Shown here piece after piece: positions 57,908 to 64,000 of a stretch of 64,000 nt of DNA. The stretch is from Amycolatopsis mongoliensis (GTDB lineage Bacteria > Actinomycetota > Actinomycetes > Mycobacteriales > Pseudonocardiaceae): positions 7,006,001-7,070,000 of the forward strand of contig NZ_CP127295.1 in the NCBI RefSeq assembly GCF_030285665.1. The letters are read 5' to 3'. Under the pieces are notes generated by a model. The model had not been told where the DNA came from. It saw only the letters and a list, made by a program, of their open reading frames with translations, and searched no databases. The position numbers were made by a program, and so were the translations under genes. The first letter of the stretch is position 1; the number at the start of each line of letters is the position of its first letter.

Positions 57908-58293
57908 CCGACGTACGCCGTGTGGACGCCTATGAGAAGGTCACCGGCAAGGCCGCGTACGGGACTGACCGAGTGCCCGAAGGTGTCGCCTACGCGATGC
58001 TCACGCCGGCTTGGATCGGCCGCGGCCGGGTGTCCCGTGTGGACACTGCCGCGGCGGCAGCCGTGCCGGGCGTCCTGCCCGTCGTCACCCGCTTCGACGG
58101 CCTGGTGCTGGTGCTGGTGGCCCTGCTGACCGTGGCGCTCTCGGCAGGTATGCCGCAGGTCGCGCGCGGGGCCGGGGTGCCGGAGCGGCTGATCGCCACC
58201 TGGGCGGCGCACACGACGTTGAACGCGCTCAGCCTGGCGGTGATCCTCCACGTCGCGGTCTGGCGCCGCTGTCCCGGTGGCTCAGCGGCGTGA
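57904..58293 (+). pseudogene. Molybdopterin subunit (XdhA-like) N-terminus fused to a membrane-protein tail
   Basis: ATG 57904 overlaps the stop of the FAD-subunit remnant. The first 60 or so residues (RRVDAYEKVTGKAAYGTDRV, AYAMLTPAWIGRGRVSRVDT and AAAVPGVLPVV) match the start of molybdenum hydroxylase large subunits. The reading frame then passes without a stop into a two-helix membrane tail (VLVLVALLTVALSAG, then WAAHTTLNALSLAVILHVAVW). This is an in-frame fusion of unrelated genes. About 700 residues of the subunit are missing. Confidence 0.65.
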
Positions 58294-58392
58294 GGCCGCG
58301 GTCGCCAGCTCCTCGGTGATCTGCTGGAGCAGCTCGGAGGCCGCGTCGCCGAGCGCTTCGAGGTCGGCCAGGGTCGTCTCTTGGGTCTTCAC
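58282..58392 (-). CDS. 36-residue acidic helical peptide coupled to the upstream gene
   Basis: GTG 58392 overlaps the TGA of the upstream 105-residue gene (GTGA). The product is MKTQETTLADLEALGDAA followed by SELLQQITEELATAASRR, an acidic amphipathic helix with no cysteine. It may be a small partner of the 105-residue protein. It overlaps the end of the convergent fusion pseudogene by 12 bp. The evidence is coupling and composition. Confidence 0.5.
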   Translation of the reverse strand: MKTQETTLADLEALGDAASELLQQITEELATAASRR

Positions 58393-58706
58393 AGTTCGTC
58401 CTCGAAGGCTTCGTGGTGGGCGATGACAGCGTCGGCGAAGGCGGTGTGCACCCGCAGGTACTCGTCGAGGCTCACCGCGGTCTCGGCCCACGCGTGCCAC
58501 CGGACGTGCGCCTCGGCGACGTCGACCTTCGCGGCGGCGGCCACCGTCGCCGGGCTGGTGCCGGCGAGGATCGCGTGGTGCATGAGCGAGGGCGCCGAAC
58601 TCCGGGCGAACTCCGCCAGCGCGGCGAGGCGAGCGAGTTCGGCGAGCGCGTCGGGACGGCGGCGCGGAACCGGGACGGCGCGGGCGTTCTCGAGAACGCT
58701 GGTCAT
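58389..58706 (-). CDS. Hypothetical 105-residue protein with HTH-like core
   Basis: The start at MTSVLENARAVPVPRRR is preferred over the ATG one codon upstream. The central ILAGTSPATVAAAAKVDVAEAHVRWHAWAE resembles a helix-turn-helix, and the flanks are alpha-helical. It is followed by a coupled 36-residue peptide. The pair could form a small regulatory or toxin-antitoxin-like unit, but nothing beyond size and overlap supports that. Confidence 0.55.
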   Translation of the reverse strand: MTSVLENARAVPVPRRRPDALAELARLAALAEFARSSAPSLMHHAILAGTSPATVAAAAKVDVAEAHVRWHAWAETAVSLDEYLRVHTAFADAVIAHHEAFEDEL

Positions 58707-58833
58707 CAAACGACTCCTGGGCGGAAGAAGCTGAGGAACCTGAACTGCCTGCGTTTACCCCGCGCCGAACCGGATAAACCCGGCCGCTCGTGATCTCCGT
58801 CTCACCGGTTCGGGTGGCAGAATCGGGGCCCTG

Positions 58834-59319
58834 ATGCAGAACGACGACCTGGCGGCGCACGCCCGCGACCTGATTTCGGCGAACACGTACCTCACCCTGG
58901 GCACGACCGACGACGACGGCGGACCCTGGACGTGCCCGGTCTACTTCGCCCCGGCCGGCGACCACACGTTCGTGTGGGTCTCGGAGACCGGCGCCCGCCA
59001 CTCGCGCAACCTCGCCGCGCGCCCGCGGGTCAGCCTGGTCGTTTTCGACTCGACGGTTGCGCCGTACCACGGCCGGGCCGTGTACGCGGTGGGAGAGGCG
59101 CGGGAGCTGTCGGGCGAGGCGCTCGACCGAGCCTTGGCGAGCTATCCCCGAGGTGACGGCGACGGCGCGACGGCGGTGACGCTCGAAGACGTGTCCGGCG
59201 CGTCGCCCTACCGGATGTACTCGGCGATCGCGGCGGAGATGTGGGTCCTGTGCCCGCGGGATCCCGGGCAGCCGTGCCCGTTGCACGGCGTTGCCCGGGA
59301 CCACCGGGTTCAGCTGTAG
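58834..59319 (+). CDS. Pyridoxamine 5'-phosphate oxidase-related flavoprotein
   Basis: A 161-residue PNPOx-like split-barrel protein. It has YLTLGTTDDDGGPWTCPVYFA, then FVWVSETGARHSRNLAARPRVSLVVFDS, the FMN or F420 binding stretch typical of this group, and VYAVGEARELSG. It ends with a Cys-Pro-rich tail. Likely a flavin- or F420-binding reductase or a haem-utilisation-type protein. Its stop overlaps the 3' end of the convergent GH43 gene by 10 bp. Confidence 0.82.
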   Translation: MQNDDLAAHARDLISANTYLTLGTTDDDGGPWTCPVYFAPAGDHTFVWVSETGARHSRNLAARPRVSLVVFDSTVAPYHGRAVYAVGEARELSGEALDRALASYPRGDGDGATAVTLEDVSGASPYRMYSAIAAEMWVLCPRDPGQPCPLHGVARDHRVQL

Positions 59320-62300
59320 CGGACCTTCCCCCGGCACTGTGGGACCCGCTCGGGCCGCACGCTCTCCAGCGTCGGCGTCACCGGGACGATCGTCCCGTCG
59401 CGGCGGAAGGTCAGCTTGTCGATCGTCGTCTCGCGGTGGGTGCCGTCGCCGCCCGGGATGCCGAAGCGGTGGTAGGCCAGGTACCAGTCGTCCGTCCCCG
59501 GGACCTGCAGCATCGAGCTGTGCCCGGTGCCGAGGACGCCCAGGTGGGCGTCCTTGCTCAGGATCAGCCCGTGGTTCGTGAACGGGCCCGTCGGGGACGG
59601 CGCCGTCGCGTAGCCGACGCGGTAGTCCTCGCTGCGGGTGTCGTCGATCGACCAGCTCAGGTAGTACGTTCCCTTCCGTTCCGCCATGAACAGGCCCTCG
59701 CGGAAGCCGTCCAGCCCGGTCAGGCGGGTGATCTTCGCCGGGTCGAACGAGACCATGTCGTCGTTCAGCGGCACCACGTAGGCGTTGCCGTTGCCCCAGT
59801 ACAGGTACGGCTGCCCGGTGCCGTCGACGAACACCGCCGGGTCGATCGCCTGGCCGCCGTCCGGGTTCGTCGCGATCAGCGGCTTGCCCGAGTCCACGAA
59901 CGGGCCGGTCGGCGAGTCGCTCACCGCCACGCCGATCTTGGCCTCCGCGCAGAAGTAGAAGTAGTACTTCCCGTTCCGCTGCGCGATCGTCGGCGCCCAG
60001 GCGTTCTTGTCCGCCCAGCTCACGTCCGGTCCGAGGTCGAGGATGACGCCCTCGTCCGTCCAGTCCACGAGGTTCTTCGACGACCACGCCGAGAACTTCG
60101 TGCCGCTCCAGCCGTCGAAGCCGTCCGTCGTCGGGTACAGGTAGTACGTGCCGCCGAACGCGACGATGTTCGGGTCGGCGTGATAGCCGGGCAGCACCGG
60201 GCTGCGCGTCTCGTGCGCCTCGACCGTCCACACGCGACGGTCGCCGCCGGCGCCGGTCACCGTGAACCGCCGGGGCCGGCTCAGGTCCACCGTCCGGGCG
60301 TCCGGCTCGATCGTGGCCCCCGGCGCCAGCCCGAACTTCGGCGACAGCCGGCGCAGGTCGGTCCCGGGCCGGACCGGCAGCACCACCGTCGAAGCCCCGG
60401 AGTCGATGACGGCCGGCGTCTTGAGCGAGGCCAGCTCCACCGACCGGATCGTCGTGCTGTTCGACGGCAGCGTGGCCACCTGAAGCCCGGAAAGAGCCCG
60501 GTCGTAGAGCCGCACGTCCTTCATCCTGCCGCGGAAGTACTTGTCGCTCGCGTACAGCGACCGGCCGAGGTAGTTCGCCGCGGTGACGCCGCCACCGAGG
60601 TCCGACGGCTTGATCGTGGCGTTCGCGTTGCGGCCCACCTCGACGCCGTCGAGGTACAGCACCGCCACCCCGTCGCCGACGGTCAGCGTCAGGTTCTTCC
60701 AGACCCCGCGCGGCAGGCCGCCGCTCGAGGCCACCTGCTGCTCGGTCGTCCAGTTCCCCGTCGCGATCGCGCCGCGCAGGCCGCCGCTCGCGGTGCCGCC
60801 GGTGGTGAACAGGTAGCCGTCGCCGGCCCCGGAGGGCGCCGTGTTGCCGAAGCCCCACAGGAAGTACGGCGTCTGCTGGGCCGGGTCGACCAGGACGTCG
60901 GCGGACACCGTCGCCGCGCCGGCGCCGGTCAGCAGGTTGTTCGGCAGCTGGACGTGCCCGTTCGTGCCGCCGAAGGCCAGCGAGCCGTCGGCCCAGGACA
61001 CGTCGCCGGCGAGGGCGCCGTCGTAGCCGTGGCCGGTGGTGTCGGTCGCGACCCGACCGGACTTCGCGTCCAGCGGCCAGTGCGCGACCAGCCCGTCCGC
61101 ATCTGCTCGCACCGGCGCCGGGGGCGCGCTCAGCCGGGCCATTTCCGCGTGCGTGACCGGCAGGACGGTGCCGTGCCGCGGGGAGGCGGGCAGGTGCGCG
61201 CCCGCCGACATCGTCCACTTGCCCGAGGCGAGGTCGGTGGACTCGAACGGGACGTAGCCCCGGCCGCCGAACTCGTCGATGAACAGGTACCACTTGTCTT
61301 CGGTGTTGGACTTGAACCCGGTGGGCCCTTCGCCGGCGGACAGGCCCGGGCTGGTCGCCGTCGCCTTGCCGATGCAGTCGGCGACGAAGCCGTAGTGCGG
61401 GTCGAGCAGGTCGGTGGACTTCTCCTCGGTGATGAACTTGCTGCACGGCGTCGAGGAGGTGTTGTTGCGTTCGTCCTTGGTGAAGCGGTAGTAGGTGTCC
61501 TGGTCCTTGATGATCGTCGAGTCGATCACCGAGTAGCCCGGGTCGTTCCACACCTGCGGCGCGCTGAAGGTGACGAAGTCGCGGGTGGTCGCGTACATCA
61601 TCCGGTTGTAGCTGTCTCCGGTGTGGCCCGGGTCGTTTTCGGCGTACAGCTTCGAGGCCCAGTACACGACGTACGTACCGCGCTTGGCGTCCCACGAAGC
61701 TTCGGGCGCCCACGTGTTGCCCGCGGTCGGCGGGGACACCTGGACGCTGCGCTGGCGCGACCAGTGCGCCAGGTCGGTGGACTCCCAGACCATGATCGAC
61801 CGGCTGCCGCTGCGCTGGGCGGCGTCCCAGCCGCGCCCGGCGTAGATCCGCAGGTCGGTGGCGAGCAGGTAGAACTTGTCGCCGTCGGGCGAGCGCAGGA
61901 TGAACGGGTCGCGCACGCCCAGCTCGCCGAGGCTCGACTTGAGCACCGGACGCCCGTGGTTCAGCTCGGTCCAGTTCAGCGGGTCGTTGCCGGTGCTGAG
62001 CGCCGAGTAGATCTGCTCGCCGTCGGAGGTGCCTTCGCCGGTGAAGTAGAAGAAGCTGTAGCCCGCCAAGGGTTCCTGGGCCGGCTTCGGGACGACGGTG
62101 GCGGTGAACCGCCGCGTGGTGCTCTCGCGGCCGAGGCTGACCTTCGCGGTCAGGACGACCTTCGCGGGCTCGGCGCCGGTCGGCGGCCGGGTGACCTCGC
62201 CGGTGGGGGTGATGACGGCGGGAGCGGACGACGTCCAGGCGACGCTCGTGCCGTCCGCGCCGGCGGTCGGCAGCGTGAGGTTGCCACGGACGTCGTCGAT

Positions 62301-62453
62301 GCCCGGGACGGACAGCGTGCTCGCGGCGGCGCGGACGGGGGAGGCTGTGCTTTCGGACGGCAGCGTGGCGCCGGCACCGGCGCTGCCCAGGGGGACGAGT
62401 GCGGCCACGACGGCCAGCACGACGCCGAAACGGCGCGGGGAGAACAACTTCAT
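59310..62453 (-). CDS. Secreted tandem-GH43 glycoside hydrolase with LamG domain
   Basis: A 1047-residue exported enzyme. The signal peptide covers about 1-29. An atrophied bacterial Ig-like domain (about 45-122) is followed by GH43-like domain 1 (about 130-445: Asp in VRDPFILRSPDG, Asp in SVIDSTIIKDQD, Glu in AGEGPTGFK), a LamG/concanavalin-like domain (450-645), a linker domain (660-740) and a GH43 domain 2 (745-1045: Asp in YHADPNIVA, Asp in AIDPAVFVDGTG, Glu in GFREGLFMAERKG). Both five-bladed-propeller domains retain acid/base candidates. It probably cleaves arabinan or xylan side chains. A LacI-type palindrome lies 38 bp upstream. Confidence 0.9.
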   Translation of the reverse strand: MKLFSPRRFGVVLAVVAALVPLGSAGAGATLPSESTASPVRAAASTLSVPGIDDVRGNLTLPTAGADGTSVAWTSSAPAVITPTGEVTRPPTGAEPAKVVLTAKVSLGRESTTRRFTATVVPKPAQEPLAGYSFFYFTGEGTSDGEQIYSALSTGNDPLNWTELNHGRPVLKSSLGELGVRDPFILRSPDGDKFYLLATDLRIYAGRGWDAAQRSGSRSIMVWESTDLAHWSRQRSVQVSPPTAGNTWAPEASWDAKRGTYVVYWASKLYAENDPGHTGDSYNRMMYATTRDFVTFSAPQVWNDPGYSVIDSTIIKDQDTYYRFTKDERNNTSSTPCSKFITEEKSTDLLDPHYGFVADCIGKATATSPGLSAGEGPTGFKSNTEDKWYLFIDEFGGRGYVPFESTDLASGKWTMSAGAHLPASPRHGTVLPVTHAEMARLSAPPAPVRADADGLVAHWPLDAKSGRVATDTTGHGYDGALAGDVSWADGSLAFGGTNGHVQLPNNLLTGAGAATVSADVLVDPAQQTPYFLWGFGNTAPSGAGDGYLFTTGGTASGGLRGAIATGNWTTEQQVASSGGLPRGVWKNLTLTVGDGVAVLYLDGVEVGRNANATIKPSDLGGGVTAANYLGRSLYASDKYFRGRMKDVRLYDRALSGLQVATLPSNSTTIRSVELASLKTPAVIDSGASTVVLPVRPGTDLRRLSPKFGLAPGATIEPDARTVDLSRPRRFTVTGAGGDRRVWTVEAHETRSPVLPGYHADPNIVAFGGTYYLYPTTDGFDGWSGTKFSAWSSKNLVDWTDEGVILDLGPDVSWADKNAWAPTIAQRNGKYYFYFCAEAKIGVAVSDSPTGPFVDSGKPLIATNPDGGQAIDPAVFVDGTGQPYLYWGNGNAYVVPLNDDMVSFDPAKITRLTGLDGFREGLFMAERKGTYYLSWSIDDTRSEDYRVGYATAPSPTGPFTNHGLILSKDAHLGVLGTGHSSMLQVPGTDDWYLAYHRFGIPGGDGTHRETTIDKLTFRRDGTIVPVTPTLESVRPERVPQCRGKVRYS

Positions 62454-62490
62454 CGTTGTCGGTTCCTTCGGGGCGCGTCGGGACCTGGTG

Positions 62491-62506
62491 ATGTTAGCGT
62501 TAACAT
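62491..62506. promoter_or_regulatory. LacI-type operator upstream of the tandem-GH43 gene
   Basis: ATGTTAGCGTTAACAT, symmetric except for one pair. This resembles the TGTTA-NCGN-TAACA consensus of LacI-family sites for plant-polysaccharide genes. No LacI gene is adjacent; the only one in the window is at 18414-19400 and has its own different operator. Confidence 0.65.
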
Positions 62507-62577
62507 TGAGTGGGGCACGCTGACCATAGGGTCCGGCGTGTCCGCTGGTCAAGAGGCCGACCGGGGGCCGGTGCCGG

Positions 62578-63456
62578 TCAGCCGAGGCCGCCGAACGCCG
62601 GCGCGAGCCGTTCCAGCACCTCGACGTCGGCGCGGAAGTCGTCCGTCGTCGGGGGCATGAGCAGGACGTGGTCCGCGCCCGCGGCGAGGTGTTCGCGCAC
62701 CTTGGCCGCGATGGCGTCCGGACCGCCGTGGGCGACGATCGCGTCGGCGATCCCGGCCACGTCGTCCAGGTCGAAACCCAAGCGGCGCAGGGCATTCGAG
62801 AACGTCGGCAGGTTCAGCGTCGCCGACACCCGCTCGACCGCCGCCGCCTTCGCCCGGTCGGCGTCGGGGTCGGGGGCCACGGCCAGGCCGACGACCAGCA
62901 GCTTGCCCGGGCCGAGCACCGACCGGGCCTCGGCGGTGAAGGACGGCGGCAGGTTGGCCGGGTACGCGCCGTCCGCGATCTCCCCCGCCAGGGCGAGCAT
63001 CCTCGGCCCGTTCGCGCCGAGGATCCGGGGGTAGTCCGCCTCCGGAGCCGGTGGCCAGGTCTCCGCGTCCATCCGCCCGACGTAGTCGCGCATCGTGGCC
63101 AGCGGGCTGCCGAAGTCCCGGCCGGTCGCTTCGGCCTGCTGCGGGTAGCCGACGCCCACGCCGAGCACCAGCCGGCCCGGGTACGCCTCGGCCAGGAAAG
63201 CCGCCCCGGCGTGCAGGGTCTGCGGTTCGCGGGCCCAGACGTTCGCGATGCCGGTGCCGAACGTCAGCCGCTCCGTCGCGGCCAGCAGCACGGCCAGCTG
63301 GACGAGGGCGTCCTTGCCACCGACGACCTCGTTCGTCCAGACGGTCCGGTACCCGGCGCGCTCGAGTCGCCGCACGGCCTCGCGCTGGCTCTCGGCGGGG
63401 GGTGTGCGGGTGAACGAAATCGGCAGGTGGACGCCGACGGGCCCCAAGGTCGCCAT
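62578..63456 (-). CDS. LLM-class F420-dependent oxidoreductase
   Basis: A 292-residue luciferase-like barrel: GPVGVHLPISFTRTPPAESQREAVRRLERAGYRTVWTNE, then LTFGTGIANVWAREPQTLHAGAAFLAEAYPGRLVLGVGVGYP, and DYPRILGANGPRMLALAGEIADGAYPANLP. It fits the F420-dependent branch. ATG 63456 gives the usual N-terminus; an upstream start at 63489 is possible. It is divergent from a LysR gene, which may control it. Confidence 0.85.
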   Translation of the reverse strand: MATLGPVGVHLPISFTRTPPAESQREAVRRLERAGYRTVWTNEVVGGKDALVQLAVLLAATERLTFGTGIANVWAREPQTLHAGAAFLAEAYPGRLVLGVGVGYPQQAEATGRDFGSPLATMRDYVGRMDAETWPPAPEADYPRILGANGPRMLALAGEIADGAYPANLPPSFTAEARSVLGPGKLLVVGLAVAPDPDADRAKAAAVERVSATLNLPTFSNALRRLGFDLDDVAGIADAIVAHGGPDAIAAKVREHLAAGADHVLLMPPTTDDFRADVEVLERLAPAFGGLG

Positions 63457-63583
63457 GGAACTCCCTCTCCGGTGGTGTGGTCCTTCCACCGTGGCGGCAC
63501 CGGGAGCGCCGGGTCCAATGAACGTTTCGCGAGACGTGACGCGGTTCGTGCATCACCGCAGTTCAGCTGGCTAAGCTGGCGGC

Positions 63584-64000
63584 ATGTCGGACCTCGATCT
63601 CCGTCTGGTGCGTGGCTTCGCCGTCGTCGCCGGACACCGGCACTTCGGCCGCGCCGCCGCCGAGCTGCACCTCACGCAGTCGTCGCTGAGCCGGCAGATC
63701 GTGCGGCTGGAGCAGCAGGTGGGCGCCCGCCTGCTGGACCGCACCCCGCAGGGCACGCGGCTCACCGAGGCCGGCGAGGCGTTCCTCCCGCTCGCCGCGG
63801 ACCTGCTGCGGGCCGCGGCGCACGCGGCGGCCCACGCGCGGGCGGTCGCGCGGCCCAGCCGGATCACCGTCGGCTACACGGGGAACCTGATCATCACGCC
63901 GGCGGTGCGCGAGCTGCGCCGCCGTCACCCCGACGCCGACGTGCGCACCCAGCACCTCGCGTGGGACGACGCCCGCGCGGCGCTGCTGGAGCACCGCGTC
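63584..64000 (+). CDS. LysR-family transcriptional regulator, cut by the window edge
   Basis: The first 139 residues of a LysR protein: winged helix-turn-helix FGRAAAELHLTQSSLSRQIVRLEQQVGARLLDRT (about 21-55), then the start of the effector domain (RITVGYTGNLIITPAVRELRRRHPDADVRTQHLAWDD). The C-terminal part lies beyond base 64000. It is divergent from the F420 oxidoreductase gene across a 127-bp gap. Confidence 0.9.
   Translation, partial: MSDLDLRLVRGFAVVAGHRHFGRAAAELHLTQSSLSRQIVRLEQQVGARLLDRTPQGTRLTEAGEAFLPLAADLLRAAAHAAAHARAVARPSRITVGYTGNLIITPAVRELRRRHPDADVRTQHLAWDDARAALLEHRV

Noticed and set aside
58282..61713. A 1143-codon minus-strand frame running from the GH43 region to the small peptide
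   Set aside because: Most of it is a frame-shifted shadow of the GH43 and PNPOx regions. Only its last 36 codons, which have their own coupled GTG start, look real.
59241..62660. A 1139-codon open frame on the plus strand opposite the tandem-GH43 gene
   Set aside because: It is an antisense shadow with low-complexity composition and no domain; the minus-strand gene is complete with a signal peptide and catalytic motifs.

Overview
The window looks like a stretch of high-GC actinomycete chromosome, most likely from the Pseudonocardiales and close to Amycolatopsis. The reasons are the very high GC content with GC-rich third codon positions, frequent GTG starts, start/stop overlaps of the ATGA or GTGA type, LAL-type LuxR regulators, F420/flavin luciferase-like monooxygenases, a CU044_5270-type protein beside its ECF sigma factor, and DUF222/HNH (13E12-type) repeat genes. 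The genus is inferred from gene types and style, not from a database search. No rRNA, tRNA, CRISPR array or replication origin was seen.

Layout. 1-8.8 kb: an ECF41 sigma factor, small membrane proteins, a MarR/SDR divergent pair, then an IclR regulator divergent from an enolase-superfamily enzyme and an overlapping iron-type alcohol dehydrogenase. 8.8-20.5 kb: a large LAL regulator, a 36-residue peptide and an amidohydrolase in one overlapping operon; a secreted tripeptidyl-aminopeptidase-like hydrolase; a NarL-type two-component system with repeated operator-like sequences; a LacI/phytanoyl-CoA dioxygenase pair around a perfect 26-bp palindrome. 20.5-27.2 kb: a divergent NAD+-dependent DNA ligase, the first DUF222/HNH repeat gene, an IS701-like element with a broken transposase, an IS3-family remnant and a CGNR zinc-finger regulator. 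27.2-36.7 kb: an epoxide hydrolase, a sialidase plus PEP-mutase-family operon, and a 1232-residue secreted GH87-type alpha-1,3-glucanase. 37-41.3 kb: a partner-switching cluster (two anti-sigma/RsbT-like ATPases, two SpoIIE-type PP2C phosphatases, a MarR regulator and two micro-ORFs). 41.3-53 kb: a secreted protease, a TetR-controlled gene pair matching 4-nitrobenzoate degradation (PnbB/PnbA), an ECF/CU044 pair, a LigW-like decarboxylase-family protein, a flavin monooxygenase with a translationally coupled micro-ORF, an osmolyte-binding lipoprotein, and two SDR/regulator pairs. 53-58.3 kb: a degraded zone around the second HNH repeat copy, with frameshifted and fused gene fragments (monooxygenase, sugar-phosphate isomerase, AraC, xanthine-dehydrogenase-type subunits) and an 18-unit CGACCG repeat. 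58.3-64 kb: a small-protein pair, a PNPOx-like flavoprotein, a two-catalytic-domain GH43 enzyme, an F420 oxidoreductase and the start of a LysR regulator.

How it works together. Most transcription units are small catabolic or secreted-enzyme modules, each beside its own one-component regulator. Many of the divergent gaps hold clear inverted repeats, which gives a set of testable regulator-operator pairs. The two HNH repeat copies (about 1.36 kb each, direct orientation, about 30.9 kb apart) both lie beside zones of decay: insertion sequences at the first and chimeric deletion scars at the second. The least explained items are the translationally coupled micro-ORFs, the scar zone, the divergent ligase and the partner-switching cluster.
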